Shown: positions 49,895 to 59,305 of the stretch, piece after piece
How the letters are laid out: each line of letters opens with the position of its first letter
Numbering within the stretch: the first letter of the stretch is position 1
Origin: JAYPWI01 sp964629575
GTDB taxonomy: Bacteria > Actinomycetota > Acidimicrobiia > Acidimicrobiales > Poriferisodalaceae
DNA length: 64,000 nt
Direction: 5' to 3'
Assembly (NCBI GenBank): GCA_964629575.1
Contig: CAZVUM010000010.1
Span: 1-64,000, forward strand
Program-made: the position numbers and the translations under genes
Notes under the pieces: model-generated
What the model was told of the DNA's origin: nothing
The model's database searches: none
Seen by the model: the letters and a program-made list of their open reading frames with translations, nothing else

Positions 49895-51112
49895 TCAGCT
49901 CCGTGGGGTGAACGCGAGCGGCAGAACCTCGGGGCCCCAGATGCCGACGTTCATCGGCTTCCACTCCACGTCACCAGCGAGACGCAGATCCGGCATCCTC
50001 TCGGCGAGCACCACAAACGCTTCCTGAAGCTCAGCTCGTGCGAGGGCGGCGCCGAGGCAGAAGTGGATGCCGCTGCCGAAGGTCATCTGCGGCGACTCCG
50101 CCTTTCGAGTGATGTCGAACGCGGTGCTCTCGCTGTACTTGCTGCTGTCGAAGTTGGCACCGACGAAGCTGGCGGCGATGAGTGATCCCTGGGGGAAGAG
50201 CACGTCGCGATACTCGATGTCTTCGCTAGCGAAACGAACGGTCCCGCGTACGGCGCCGAGGTAACGCATCACCTCTTCGACCGCTCGAGGGGCCAGGTCG
50301 GGGTTCTCGCGGAGGTGGTTCCACTGCTCGGGGTGCTGCGCGAAGAGCGCCATCGCGCATGCGAGCTGGTTGCGGGTCGTGTCGGTGCCGGCGAGAAGCA
50401 CTGCCTGGGCCATACTCTGCATCTCGGCGTTGCTGAGGCGATCGCCGTCTTCCTCCGCGCTGATGAGGTCGCTCAGCAGGTCGTCCTGGGGCTCGGCCCT
50501 TCGCTGCTCGATGAGACCCGCCATGTACGCATCGAGCTCATCCTGGGCAGCCATGATCGCCGGGCCGTCCTCGGCGAGGTTGCCGTTGAACACCCTGAAG
50601 ATGTCGACGGCAAGGCGGCTGAACATCTCCCAGTTGTCGCGCTCCGCTCCAAGGAGCTCGCAGATGATGGGGATCGGATACGGCTCGCAGACGTCGGCGA
50701 CGAACTCGGTGTGTCCGTGGGCCAGCAGCGGGTCGGTGAGCTCTTCGATCACCTTGCGCATGAACGGCCTGAGTCGGTCGGCGGACTTCGGCGTGAACGC
50801 CGGGGACACCAGTCGGCGAAGACGAGTGTGGTCGGGACCCTCCGTGGAGAGAATGCTCTGGCGGTCGCGTGAGTTCCACTCGGGGTTGTCGTAGTCCTGC
50901 ATCTGGGCGATGAGCGCGACAGCGCTGAACCACCGTTTGTCCCGCAGGATCGTCGACACGTCTTCGTAGCGAGTGACCATCGTGCCCATGTCCGTGCGGG
51001 CCAGCCATTCGCCCGAATTGAGCAGCCGCAGTGCCTCGCGTCGCTCGTCTTCGTCGGAGAACGGATCGAGGTCCATCCGCGGAAGGTCGAGCTCATCAAC
51101 CGGTGTGGCCAT
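49895..51112 (-). CDS. Cytochrome P450
   Basis: A 405-residue soluble bacterial P450 monooxygenase. The I-helix is LLAGTDTTRNQ, the ExxR motif is in AVEEVMRYLG, and the haem loop is FGSGIHFCLGAALARAEL with Cys352. The conserved residues are complete, so it should be active with a ferredoxin partner, none of which is adjacent. The profile (STEGPDHTRLRRLVSPAFTP) resembles CYP107/CYP125-era actinobacterial sterol or terpene hydroxylases, but the substrate is not defined. ATG at 51112 starts homology; upstream frame codes nothing recognisable. Divergent from the hydratase operon. Confidence 0.94.
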   Translation of the reverse strand: MATPVDELDLPRMDLDPFSDEDERREALRLLNSGEWLARTDMGTMVTRYEDVSTILRDKRWFSAVALIAQMQDYDNPEWNSRDRQSILSTEGPDHTRLRRLVSPAFTPKSADRLRPFMRKVIEELTDPLLAHGHTEFVADVCEPYPIPIICELLGAERDNWEMFSRLAVDIFRVFNGNLAEDGPAIMAAQDELDAYMAGLIEQRRAEPQDDLLSDLISAEEDGDRLSNAEMQSMAQAVLLAGTDTTRNQLACAMALFAQHPEQWNHLRENPDLAPRAVEEVMRYLGAVRGTVRFASEDIEYRDVLFPQGSLIAASFVGANFDSSKYSESTAFDITRKAESPQMTFGSGIHFCLGAALARAELQEAFVVLAERMPDLRLAGDVEWKPMNVGIWGPEVLPLAFTPRS

Positions 51113-51135
51113 GTGGGGAAGTGTAGCCACTACTG

Positions 51136-51153
51136 GTTTACCCGTCAGTAAAC
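51136..51153. promoter_or_regulatory. Inverted-repeat operator GTTTAC-N6-GTAAAC
   Basis: A perfect 6-bp inverted repeat 24 bp upstream of the P450 start, within ACTGGTTTACCCGTCAGTAA. It looks like a TetR-type operator, but no regulator gene is adjacent. It could control the P450 and the divergent hydratase operon. Confidence 0.55.
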
Positions 51154-51347
51154 AACCGGTGTGAACCCTGTCACTGTGTTGTCGCCACGGCTCGTCGCCC
51201 TGCGGGCTCCTCGCACGTGGACTGGTGCACTGTGGCATCTCCGGTCGGTTGCGGTTCCGTCGCCGCACCAACCGAGGGTCGCCGGCAGGCGTGGGTCGCC
51301 GCTGCTCGCATGGGCGGGTCGCAGACCGATCCTTTACTGTGCCGGAC

Positions 51348-52055
51348 ATGGCCCACCCTCACGTCACCACCAGCCAGCAGGGCGCTGTCCAGATCGTCAC
51401 CGTCGACGATGGGAGGGCCAACGCCTTCTCCGCAGATCTGCTCGGCGAGCTCACCGCAGTCCTCCGCGCCGCCGAAGCCGACGACTCGGTCGCGGCGATG
51501 GTCGTCGCCGGCAATGCCAAAGCCTTCTTCGCCGGGTTCGACCTCGACGTGATTCGCGGCGGCGACCCGACCGCCATGGCCGAGATGGTGACCGCGGGTG
51601 GCGCGTTCGTCGCCGCCTGCTACGGCGCTTCGATCCCCGTGGTCGCGGCTTCGACAGGGCATGCGGTCGCCGCGGGTGCGCTTCTCCTCCTCGGCTGCGA
51701 CCACCGCGTGGGTGTCGACGGGCCTGTGAAGATCGGCCTCAACGAGGTGGCGATCGCGCTCACCCTTCCCGACTGGGCCATCGCCATCGCCAAGGAGAGG
51801 CTGTCCCGACGCCATCTGCAGCGCAGCGTCGCCAACGCGGTTCTCGTCGACGGACAACGGGCTGTAGCCGCCGGGTATCTCGACGAGGCGGTGCCCGCGG
51901 AGACGGTCGTGGAGAGGGCCGTCGAGGTGGCCGCAGGGTTCGCCGAGTCCCTGGACCCCAAGGCCTATGCCTCGACCGTGCGCAAGCTCCGCAGCGACGT
52001 CGTCGCCACGATGGAAGCGGCCGTCGCCCGAGACCGAGAGGCGGCGGGGCTGTGA
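51348..52055 (+). CDS. Enoyl-CoA hydratase/isomerase family protein
   Basis: A 235-residue crotonase-fold protein. It shows VDDGRANAFSADLLGELTAV at the N-terminus, the oxyanion-hole segment NAKAFFAGFDLDVI, then STGHAVAAGALLLLGCDHRV and KIGLNEVAIALTLPDW. Where classical hydratases have two catalytic Glu, only Glu in KIGLNEV is evident, so isomerase or hydrolase activity is possible. Shorter than the typical 255-265. Its stop overlaps the GTG of the dehydrogenase gene by 4 bp; operon of hydratase, dehydrogenase and exporter. Confidence 0.88.
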   Translation: MAHPHVTTSQQGAVQIVTVDDGRANAFSADLLGELTAVLRAAEADDSVAAMVVAGNAKAFFAGFDLDVIRGGDPTAMAEMVTAGGAFVAACYGASIPVVAASTGHAVAAGALLLLGCDHRVGVDGPVKIGLNEVAIALTLPDWAIAIAKERLSRRHLQRSVANAVLVDGQRAVAAGYLDEAVPAETVVERAVEVAAGFAESLDPKAYASTVRKLRSDVVATMEAAVARDREAAGL

Positions 52056-53071
52056 AGGCGATCGTCTTCGACGAACACGGCGACATCGACGTCCTGCGGT
52101 TCCGCGACATCGCGGAGCCACCGCTCGAACCGCATCAGGTGCGTGTCGCCGTGCGCGCCTGCTCGCTCAACTACCACGACGTCTTCACCCGCAAGGGCAT
52201 GCCCGGCATCAAGGTTCCGCTCCCCGGGATCCCCGGATGCGATGCCGCTGGTCTTGTGGCCGAGCTCGGCAGCGATGTGGACGGATGGTCGACGGGCGAT
52301 CGCGTGCTGGTCGATCCGGTCTTCTGGGATCTGGCGAACGGCAAGATGTGGATGATCGGCGACACCTGGTGGGGTGCCTACGCCGAGTACGTCGTGGTCG
52401 ACGCCTCGCAGCTCATCGCGCTCGACGACGAGATCAGCTTCGAGGATGCCTCGTGCCTGCCCGTTGCGTACGGAACCGCACACCGCATGATGATCACCCG
52501 CGGAGAGGTGGCCGAAGGCGACAGCGTTCTCATCCTGGGCGCGTCCGGCGGTGTCGGTACCAGCGCCCTGATGCTCGCAAAGCAGCGGGGCGCCCACGTC
52601 GTCGCGGCAGCCGGATCCGACCAGAAGTGCCAACAGTTGCTCGACATCGGCGCCGACGAAACGATCAACTACAACGAGGTCGACTTCCAGCGCTACTGCC
52701 GTGAGAACACCGGGTCGCTGTTCAGCGGCGGCGGGTACGACATCGTCGTGAACTTCACCGGTGGTGACACGTGGGCGAAGTCGCTGAAGTGCGTCAAGCT
52801 CGGCGGGCGCGTGCTGACGTGTGGAGCAACGGCCGGGTTCGACCCGCCGACCGACCTTCGGTTCATCTGGACCGCGGAGATGGACATCCGGGGAAGCAAC
52901 GGATGGAAGACGGCGGACCTCACCGCGCTGCTCGACATGGTCAAGACGGGTGAGCTCGTCCCCGCCATCGATTCGGTGGTGCCGCTCGAAGAGGGAATCG
53001 AAGCACACAGAGCGATCGAGGAACGTCGGTTCTTCGGCAAGATCGTGATCACAGGGGACGCTCCGGCGTGA
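52052..53071 (+). CDS. Zinc-type alcohol dehydrogenase/quinone oxidoreductase
   Basis: A 339-residue medium-chain dehydrogenase. It has a GroES-like N-terminal domain (VRACSLNYHDVFTRKG, PGIPGCDAAGLVAELG) and the NADP-binding motif LILGASGGVGTSALMLAKQ near residue 165-185. The usual catalytic-zinc Cys at about residue 40 is replaced (ACSLNYHD), and the structural zinc cysteines are not seen. It is therefore probably a zinc-independent quinone or enoyl reductase type. GTG start inside the upstream stop, and its own stop overlaps the exporter start. Confidence 0.9.
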   Translation: MKAIVFDEHGDIDVLRFRDIAEPPLEPHQVRVAVRACSLNYHDVFTRKGMPGIKVPLPGIPGCDAAGLVAELGSDVDGWSTGDRVLVDPVFWDLANGKMWMIGDTWWGAYAEYVVVDASQLIALDDEISFEDASCLPVAYGTAHRMMITRGEVAEGDSVLILGASGGVGTSALMLAKQRGAHVVAAAGSDQKCQQLLDIGADETINYNEVDFQRYCRENTGSLFSGGGYDIVVNFTGGDTWAKSLKCVKLGGRVLTCGATAGFDPPTDLRFIWTAEMDIRGSNGWKTADLTALLDMVKTGELVPAIDSVVPLEEGIEAHRAIEERRFFGKIVITGDAPA

Positions 53072-54480
53072 GAAGCGTCGCGCTGACCGCTCGGGAGGCA
53101 GAGATCCCGCGGTCGGCGTGGCGCACGTTGTCGATCACGAGCCTCGTCGGCTTCATGGTGAGCCTCGAGATCACTGTGATCTCCTTGGCCCGCGACGAGA
53201 TCGCGCAGGCCTTTCCCGATGCGTCCCCCGCTGAGCTCTCGTGGGTGCTCACGGCGTACAACATCGGCGTCGCCTCGCTGTTGCTGCCTGCCGGATGGGC
53301 CGCCGACCGCTACGGGCGCCGTCTCGTCTTCCAGTGGGGGCTCGGAGTATTCATCGTTGGCTCCCTGCTGAGCGGCGTGGCGCCCTCGAGCGACCTGCTC
53401 ATCGCGGCCCGAGTCATCCAAGCGATCGGCGGCGCGCTGCAATACCCGGCCGGTCTTGCCCTCCTCCTCGGAGCCTTCCCACCGCACCGGCGCCAGATGG
53501 CCATCGGTATCTGGGGCGCGATGGGCGGTCTCGCCGCGGCGCTGGGCCCATCTCTCGGCGCGCTCTTGGTCGACGGCTTCGGCTGGCGCGCGGTCTTTCT
53601 GATCAACGTTCCGGTCGCCCTCAGCGCGCTCGTCATGGGGCCCCGCTGGATTGCCGAATCGAAGGGCGAGGGTGTCCCCAGTCGGGTCGATCTCATCAGT
53701 GTCCCGCTCGCCTCTCTCGGCGTCGGGGCGATCATCCTCGGCATCGTTCAAGGAGACCCGTGGGGGTGGGGGTCGCCGTCGACCGTTTCGGCGTTCGCTG
53801 CCGGAGTGGTGCTGCTGTTCGTCTTCGTGATCCGAAGTCGTACCCACGCCACACCGCTCTTCGACCTGGGCCTTCTGCGGTTGGTCACGTTCTCGATCGG
53901 CAACGTCGGCGGTGTGTTGTTCGTCGTGGCGTTCTTCGGGTGGCTGGTGACCTTCCCCGAGTTCCTTCAGCGAACCTGGGGATGGTCGGTCCTGAAGTCG
54001 GGCTTCGCCATCGCTCCGGGGCCGATGCTCGCGACGGTGGTGAGTCCATTTACCGGGCGCTTGGCCGACAAGCACGGGAATGCGCCGATCCTGGTCGTCG
54101 GTGGGGTCAGCGGCGCGATCGGTGCGGGCCTCCATCTCGCGTGGACGAGCACCGACCCGTCGTATCTCACAGGAATTCTGATCCCGGGACTGTTCATCGG
54201 TCTCAGCGCCGGGTGCAGCTTCGCGATGCTCGTCGGCGCCTCGATGCGAGACGTGCAGCCTGCTCAGTTCGGAATGGCAGGAGCCGGCCGAACCACCATC
54301 TTCCAGCTGTCGATTGCGCTCGGTGTCGCGGTCGCGATCGCCCTCGTCGGCCGACCCGCTTCCCCGGAAGAGATGTTGGACGGGCTGCAGCAGGTGTGGG
54401 CCCTGTCACTCGCGCTCTGGGCGGCGCAAGCGGTGTTGTTCGCAACGATCTTCCCGCGGCGCCAGCGGCGACGCGTGTGA
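53068..54480 (+). CDS. MFS exporter, DHA2 (14-TM, EmrB/QacA) type
   Basis: A 470-residue drug/proton antiporter-type permease with about 14 helices. Motif A is GWAADRYGRRLVFQWGLGVF, motif C-like GIWGAMGGLAAALGPSLGAL, and the loop DEIAQAFPDASPAELSWVLT precedes helix 2, as in EmrB/QacA proteins. It exports hydrophobic compounds or metabolites. GTGA overlap with the dehydrogenase gene makes it the third gene of the operon, suggesting export of the pathway product. It converges on the carboxylase alpha gene (22 bp). Confidence 0.92.
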   Translation: MRSVALTAREAEIPRSAWRTLSITSLVGFMVSLEITVISLARDEIAQAFPDASPAELSWVLTAYNIGVASLLLPAGWAADRYGRRLVFQWGLGVFIVGSLLSGVAPSSDLLIAARVIQAIGGALQYPAGLALLLGAFPPHRRQMAIGIWGAMGGLAAALGPSLGALLVDGFGWRAVFLINVPVALSALVMGPRWIAESKGEGVPSRVDLISVPLASLGVGAIILGIVQGDPWGWGSPSTVSAFAAGVVLLFVFVIRSRTHATPLFDLGLLRLVTFSIGNVGGVLFVVAFFGWLVTFPEFLQRTWGWSVLKSGFAIAPGPMLATVVSPFTGRLADKHGNAPILVVGGVSGAIGAGLHLAWTSTDPSYLTGILIPGLFIGLSAGCSFAMLVGASMRDVQPAQFGMAGAGRTTIFQLSIALGVAVAIALVGRPASPEEMLDGLQQVWALSLALWAAQAVLFATIFPRRQRRRV

Positions 54481-54502
54481 CGATGTCGCGGACCCAGTCC
54501 GA

Positions 54503-56482
54503 TCACTCCGAAGCGTCGACCACCGCGAGGATCTCGCCGTTGTCGACCTGATCGCCCACCGAGACCCTCACTTCGGCGACCTCACCAGCGGCCGGTGCGG
54601 TGACCTGGTGTTCCATCTTCATCGCCTCGACGAGAACCAGAACCTGGCCCGGCTGGACCGCGTCGCCGACGCTGACTTCGATGGCCACGATCTTGCCGGG
54701 CATCGGCGCGACCTGGGCGCCGGCGACCGCCTCACCGGAGCCATCGGGGAAGCGAGGCAGCTCGTGGAGCGTGACGGCGCTGCCGGGGGTGGCGACGTAC
54801 CAGGTGCTCCCAATGCACGTGGCGCTGGCGGTTCCCCTGACGCCGCCAATCTCGAAGTCGACGGCGTCGCCGTCGACGCCGTGGAGCACTGCCGAGAACG
54901 CCTCGTCGCCGCCGATCGCCACTCGGTAGCTGCCGTCACGCAGACGGCGGTAACGAGCGGTCGCGTCGGTGTCGCCATTGCGAAGCAGGAGCTCCTCGTC
55001 GGGCATCGAACTGTTGCGATAGCCACTCGGCATGAAGTCGAGTTGTGTTGCCGCCGCGCGATTGGCGTGTTGCCGGCGGAGGGCGACAGCGGTCGCAGCG
55101 ACGGTGAGATCTTCCGGCGATACCTCTCGCTGTCCGGGTACATCGACCCGGTCGATGAAGTCGGTGGTGGTGTCACCGGCGAGGAACTCATCGGTCCGCA
55201 GGGTCGCGACGAGGAAGTCGCGGTTGGTCACCACACCACCCAACCGCGTGCGCTCGAGGGCGAGCGCGAGCCGGAGCGACGCTTCGCGCCGGGTCGGGGC
55301 GTGAACCACCACCTTGGCGAGCATGGGGTCGAACTCGACACCGACGACAGATCCCTGTTCGACGCCGGAGTCGAACCGGGCGACCGGGTCGCTCGCCGGC
55401 TCCCAGATCGACATCGTGCCGGTCGCGGGGAGGAAGTCGTTGGCCGGGTCCTCGGCGTAGAGGCGGGCCTCGATCGCGTGGCCGGCGATCGTGAGATCGT
55501 CCTGGCCGTAGCCCAGTTCCTCGCCGTCCGCGATCCGGATCATCTCCCTGACGAGATCGAGCCCGGTGATCTCCTCGGTGACGGGGTGCTCGACCTGGAG
55601 CCGGGTGTTGACCTCGAGGAAGTAGAAACTCGCCTCGTCGCCATCGCCATCGAGCAAGAACTCGACGGTCCCTGCCGAGTGGTAACCGATCGCCTGAACG
55701 GCGGCCACAGCGGCCGCGCCCATCTGCTCACGCACGGCGGGTGTGAGCGCGGGCGATGGCGCTTCCTCGATCACCTTTTGGTGTCGCCGTTGAATCGAGC
55801 ACTCGCGCTCGAAGAGGTGAAGCACCGTGCCGTGGGTGTCCCCGAGGACCTGAATCTCGACGTGGCGCGGCGCGGGCAGGTACCGCTCCAAGAAGACCGT
55901 GTCGTCGCCGAAGGAGCTGGCTGCCTCGCGCTTGGCGCCGGCGATCGCGGCGGTGAGCCCGTCGGCGGTCTCCACGATCCGCATGCCCTTGCCGCCGCCA
56001 CCTGCGGAAGCCTTCACGAGAACCGGGTAGCCGATCTGTTCGCCGGCAGCCGCGACGTCGGTGTCAGGGGTGACCTCAACCGAGGGAAGGGTCGGGACGC
56101 CAGCCGCGTCCATCATCCGCTTGGCGGAGAGCTTGTCGCCCATGGAGGCGATGGCGTCGGGTGGCGGGCCGATCCACGACAGGCCGGCGTCGATGACGGC
56201 GCGGGCGAAGTCGGCGTTCTCGGACAGGAACCCGTACCCGGGATGGACCGCGTCGGCGCCCACCCGTTGGGCAGCCGCGAGGACCTTGGCGCCGTCGAGA
56301 TACGACTCGGTGGCCGTTGTGCCGCCGAGGGCCACCGACAGATCCGCATCCGCCACGAAGGGCGCATCTGCATCCCCGTCGGAGTAGACGGCAACCGTCG
56401 ACAACCCCATTGCGCGGGCGCTGCGGAAGACTCGTCTGGCGATCTCGCCGCGGTTGGCGACGAGGACTCGGGTGATCGTCAT
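54503..56482 (-). CDS. Acyl-CoA carboxylase alpha subunit (biotin carboxylase-BCCP)
   Basis: A 659-residue biotin-dependent carboxylase subunit. The biotin carboxylase domain (1-450) has VLVANRGEIARRVFRSA, the ATP-grasp glycine loop KASAGGGGKGMR, the EMNTRLQVEHPVTE-type segment (here EVNTRLQVEHPVTE) and the biotin site Arg/His region. The BCCP domain is at the C-terminus with the biotinylated Lys622 in VEAMKMEHQV. It carboxylates biotin with bicarbonate and ATP. The beta subunit gene lies 10 bp upstream on the same strand. Candidate substrates are acetyl-, propionyl-, methylcrotonyl- or geranyl-CoA. Confidence 0.94.
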   Translation of the reverse strand: MTITRVLVANRGEIARRVFRSARAMGLSTVAVYSDGDADAPFVADADLSVALGGTTATESYLDGAKVLAAAQRVGADAVHPGYGFLSENADFARAVIDAGLSWIGPPPDAIASMGDKLSAKRMMDAAGVPTLPSVEVTPDTDVAAAGEQIGYPVLVKASAGGGGKGMRIVETADGLTAAIAGAKREAASSFGDDTVFLERYLPAPRHVEIQVLGDTHGTVLHLFERECSIQRRHQKVIEEAPSPALTPAVREQMGAAAVAAVQAIGYHSAGTVEFLLDGDGDEASFYFLEVNTRLQVEHPVTEEITGLDLVREMIRIADGEELGYGQDDLTIAGHAIEARLYAEDPANDFLPATGTMSIWEPASDPVARFDSGVEQGSVVGVEFDPMLAKVVVHAPTRREASLRLALALERTRLGGVVTNRDFLVATLRTDEFLAGDTTTDFIDRVDVPGQREVSPEDLTVAATAVALRRQHANRAAATQLDFMPSGYRNSSMPDEELLLRNGDTDATARYRRLRDGSYRVAIGGDEAFSAVLHGVDGDAVDFEIGGVRGTASATCIGSTWYVATPGSAVTLHELPRFPDGSGEAVAGAQVAPMPGKIVAIEVSVGDAVQPGQVLVLVEAMKMEHQVTAPAAGEVAEVRVSVGDQVDNGEILAVVDASE

Positions 56483-56492
56483 GTCCTCGCCC

Positions 56493-58118
56493 CTACATCC
56501 GGAAGACGCCGAAGCCGGTGGCGCCCTCGATCGAGTTGGTGTGACACGCCGACAGTGACATCGCGATCATGTCCCGGGTGTCGCGCGGGTCGATGATCCC
56601 GTCGTCGGCAACCCGGCCGGTGGAGTACAGAGCGAGCGATTTGAGCTCGTGATAGTGCTCGACCGTCTCGGTGATCTGACGGTCCGCCTCCTCGTCGAAC
56701 TCGAGCCCCTTGCGGGCCGCCTGGCCTCGCCGCACCAGTGACATCACACCGGCGATCTGCTTCGGGCCCATGATGGCGATCTTGGCCGTGGGCCAGAGAT
56801 AGGTGAAGCGGGTGTTGAACGCCCGCCCCGACATGCCGTAGTTGCCGGCCCCGTAGCTGTTGCCGAGGATCACGGTGATGTGCGGCACCATCGAGTTGGA
56901 GACGGCGTTGATCATCTTCGAGCCGTTCTTCACGATGCCCGAGTGCTCGAAGTCCTTGCCGACCATGTAGCCGGTGATGTTCTGCAAGAACACGAGCGGG
57001 ATGTCCTGCTGGTTGCAGAGCTGGATGAACTGGGCACACTTCTCGCTGCTCTCGGAGAACAGAGGCCCGTTGTTGCCGATGATCCCGACGGGGTAGCCGT
57101 GGATCGACGCCCAGCCGCAGATCGCGGTGGTGCCGTAGCGGGCCTTGAACTCCTCGAAGCGCGAACCGTCGACGACGCGGGCGATGACCTCTCGGCAGTC
57201 GATCATCGCCTGGAGATCGCGTGGCATCAGGCTCAGGAGTTCGTCGGGATCCAGCACCGGCGGATCGGCCGGCATCGTGGGGCCGGGACCCTTCTTGCGC
57301 CAGTTGAGGTGGGCGACGACCTCGCGAGCGATCCGCAGCGCATCCATCTCGTCTTCGGCGAGGTAGTCCGCGAGGCCGGACACCTCAGCGTGCATCTGCG
57401 CGCCGCCGAGCGTTTCGTCGTCGCTGTCCTCACCCGTGGCCATCTTCACGAGCGGCGGGCCGCCGAGGAAGACCTTCGACTGGTTGCGGACGAAGATGTT
57501 GTAGTCGGACATCCCCGGTTGGTAGGCGCCTCCGGCTGTCGATGAGCCGAAGACCACCGAGATCGACGGGATCCCCATCTTCGAGAGCTCGGTCACGTCG
57601 TAGAACAGGCGCCCCGATTCGCCGAAGTGATCGCGCTGCTCGCGCATCTGGCGTTCGGGGTCGTCGTCTCCGCGGAGGTCACCGCCCGCCGACTCCACGA
57701 ACTGGATGTACGGCATCCGGTTGTCGCGGGCGATCTCGATCGCTCGCATGATCTTCTTGCCGGCGAAGACGGTGATGGCTCCGCCGAGCACCGTGGGATC
57801 GTTGCCCTCGATGACGCACTCGACTCCGTTCACCACGCCGATGCCCATCACGAGGCCCGCCCCGAGTGCGTAGTCGGTGCAGTAGCCGGCGAGCGGCGAG
57901 ATCTCATAGAACGGCGAGTCCGGATCGATCAGATAGCTGATCCGCTCGCGGACCGGCATCTTGTCGCGGGACCGCATGCGATCCATCGCCGCAGGGCCGC
58001 CACCGGCGGCCGCCTCTGCGTTGAGCTCCTCGATGATCGCCAGTTGCTCGAGCATGTCGGCGCGGTTCTCGTGGAACCAGTCCGCGTTCTTGTCGACGTG
58101 GCTCTGCAATACCGCCAC
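56493..58118 (-). CDS. Acyl-CoA carboxylase beta subunit (carboxyltransferase)
   Basis: A 541-residue carboxyltransferase that moves CO2 from biotin to an acyl-CoA. It is a crotonase-like double domain with RDKMPVRERISYLIDPDS at the N-terminus, the acyl-CoA loop GSSTAGGAYQPGMSDY and the biotin-binding oxyanion region GNSYGAGNYGMSGRAF. GYMVGKDFEHSGIVKNGSKM resembles methylcrotonyl- and geranyl-CoA carboxylases more than propionyl-CoA carboxylase, a judgement by eye. First gene of the two-gene operon, with the alpha subunit downstream. Confidence 0.93.
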   Translation of the reverse strand: MAVLQSHVDKNADWFHENRADMLEQLAIIEELNAEAAAGGGPAAMDRMRSRDKMPVRERISYLIDPDSPFYEISPLAGYCTDYALGAGLVMGIGVVNGVECVIEGNDPTVLGGAITVFAGKKIMRAIEIARDNRMPYIQFVESAGGDLRGDDDPERQMREQRDHFGESGRLFYDVTELSKMGIPSISVVFGSSTAGGAYQPGMSDYNIFVRNQSKVFLGGPPLVKMATGEDSDDETLGGAQMHAEVSGLADYLAEDEMDALRIAREVVAHLNWRKKGPGPTMPADPPVLDPDELLSLMPRDLQAMIDCREVIARVVDGSRFEEFKARYGTTAICGWASIHGYPVGIIGNNGPLFSESSEKCAQFIQLCNQQDIPLVFLQNITGYMVGKDFEHSGIVKNGSKMINAVSNSMVPHITVILGNSYGAGNYGMSGRAFNTRFTYLWPTAKIAIMGPKQIAGVMSLVRRGQAARKGLEFDEEADRQITETVEHYHELKSLALYSTGRVADDGIIDPRDTRDMIAMSLSACHTNSIEGATGFGVFRM

Positions 58119-58204
58119 CGACGCCCCCTTCGACCTTGCCTGCGACGACGACAGTTCCTAGGGCAGACGCGCGGCGTTGGCAAGCGAGTGTCGGTGCGTT
58201 GGCG

Positions 58205-58366
58205 TCAGGCGGCGAGGCGGTCGTCGTCGCCGGAGTCGGCGGGCATGCTGTGCAGCTCGCTCACCTCTCCTCGACGATCGGGTGCCCCTGCCCACAGCAC
58301 GCCAGGCACCATCGCGGCGATCGCCAGAACGGCGAGGAAGCCAAGAGTGATGATGAGAGCGGTCAT
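58205..58366 (-). CDS. 53-residue membrane protein
   Basis: A short gene with a strong ribosome site (GAGGAG, 6 nt before the ATG). It starts MTALIITLGFLAVLAIAAMV, one transmembrane helix over residues 3-27, followed by PGVLWAGAPDRRG and an acidic, Ser/Asp-rich tail ending GDDDRLAA. N-terminus in, tail outside or inside cannot be told. No homologue comes to mind. It lies 86 bp upstream of the carboxylase beta gene on the same strand, so it could lead that transcript. The RBS, hydrophobic pattern and clean stop support it as real. Confidence 0.7.
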   Translation of the reverse strand: MTALIITLGFLAVLAIAAMVPGVLWAGAPDRRGEVSELHSMPADSGDDDRLAA

Positions 58367-58518
58367 GGTGTTCTCCTCAGTGGGAAGAACGTTGCATCAG
58401 GGTTGCTTTGTTCCAGCTTGGCCCGTGGTTGGGCCCGGTTGGTGTATCGGTTGCCCGATGTCTCCAGCTGAGCACGTTTTGTGTTGTCCATGTCGGGATT
58501 TCTGCTAGAGCGTTGGCC

Positions 58519-59301
58519 ATGGCACCCAGAGCATGGAGTCACGACGTCCGGCACGCGCACCGGCCCGACGTCGATCGGAGCTACGAGATCTGGACGGAGC
58601 TGCCGTCTCGCTATGACCCCGACGCCGAGGTCGGCTACCCGCTCATCGTGTGCCTCGACGCCGTGTGGACGTTCGGGACCGCTGTCGATGCCTGCCGAAT
58701 CCTCGGTCTCGGCCGCGAACTGCCGCGAGCGATCGTGGTGGGCGTCGCCCACGATTCGTCCGACCTGCGCGAGGTGCTCGAGCTGCGCGCGATGGACTTC
58801 ACGGTGACGGCTGTCGACTCGCCACCGATGACCGGCGTGCGCTCGCCCGGCCATCTCCTCGGGGGAGCCGATGCGTTTCGGCGGTGGCTGATCGACGACG
58901 TGCTCGCGGACCTGCGGGAGCGCTGGCACGTGTCCGACGTGACGCTGGTCGGCCACTCGTTCAGTGCGCTGTTCGGGCTGAACGTGTTGTTCAACGAGCC
59001 AGCCGCATTCGACCGCTATCTCCTCGCCAGCCCGTCGGTCTGGTGGGACGACCGGGTGATGTTCCGCTTGGAGCAAGAACACGCGGCGGCCACCACCGAG
59101 CTTCCGACACGGGTCTTCATGTCGAAGGGCACACTCGAGACAGACGAGTACTCCCCGCACAAGGAGTTCCACGACCAGCTCGCGTCGCGCAACCACGCAG
59201 GACTCGACCTCCGGTGGCACCTGTTCGAGGGAGAGACCCACTCCTCGGTCGTCAGCGTGGCCGTCAACCGCGGTCTGCGCAGCCTGTTCACCGACGACTG
59301 A
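58519..59301 (+). CDS. Esterase of the enterochelin-esterase/IroE-like family
   Basis: A 260-residue alpha/beta hydrolase of the putative-esterase (Fes/IroE, esterase D) group. RSYEIWTELPSRYDPDAEVG is the typical opening, LIVCLDAVWTFG comes next, the nucleophile elbow is LVGHSFSALFG with Ser147, and the late GETHSSVVSVAVNRGL carries the His. It would hydrolyse siderophore-like or other small esters; no siderophore genes are nearby. ATG at 58519. No signal peptide. A family B inverted repeat starts 4 bp after the stop. Confidence 0.86.
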   Translation: MAPRAWSHDVRHAHRPDVDRSYEIWTELPSRYDPDAEVGYPLIVCLDAVWTFGTAVDACRILGLGRELPRAIVVGVAHDSSDLREVLELRAMDFTVTAVDSPPMTGVRSPGHLLGGADAFRRWLIDDVLADLRERWHVSDVTLVGHSFSALFGLNVLFNEPAAFDRYLLASPSVWWDDRVMFRLEQEHAAATTELPTRVFMSKGTLETDEYSPHKEFHDQLASRNHAGLDLRWHLFEGETHSSVVSVAVNRGLRSLFTDD

Positions 59302-59305
59302 GCGA

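Noticed and set aside
49224..49964. A minus-strand frame of repeated peptides across the 28-bp array
   Set aside because: It arises because the repeat lacks stops on that strand. It has no ribosome site and runs antisense into parA.
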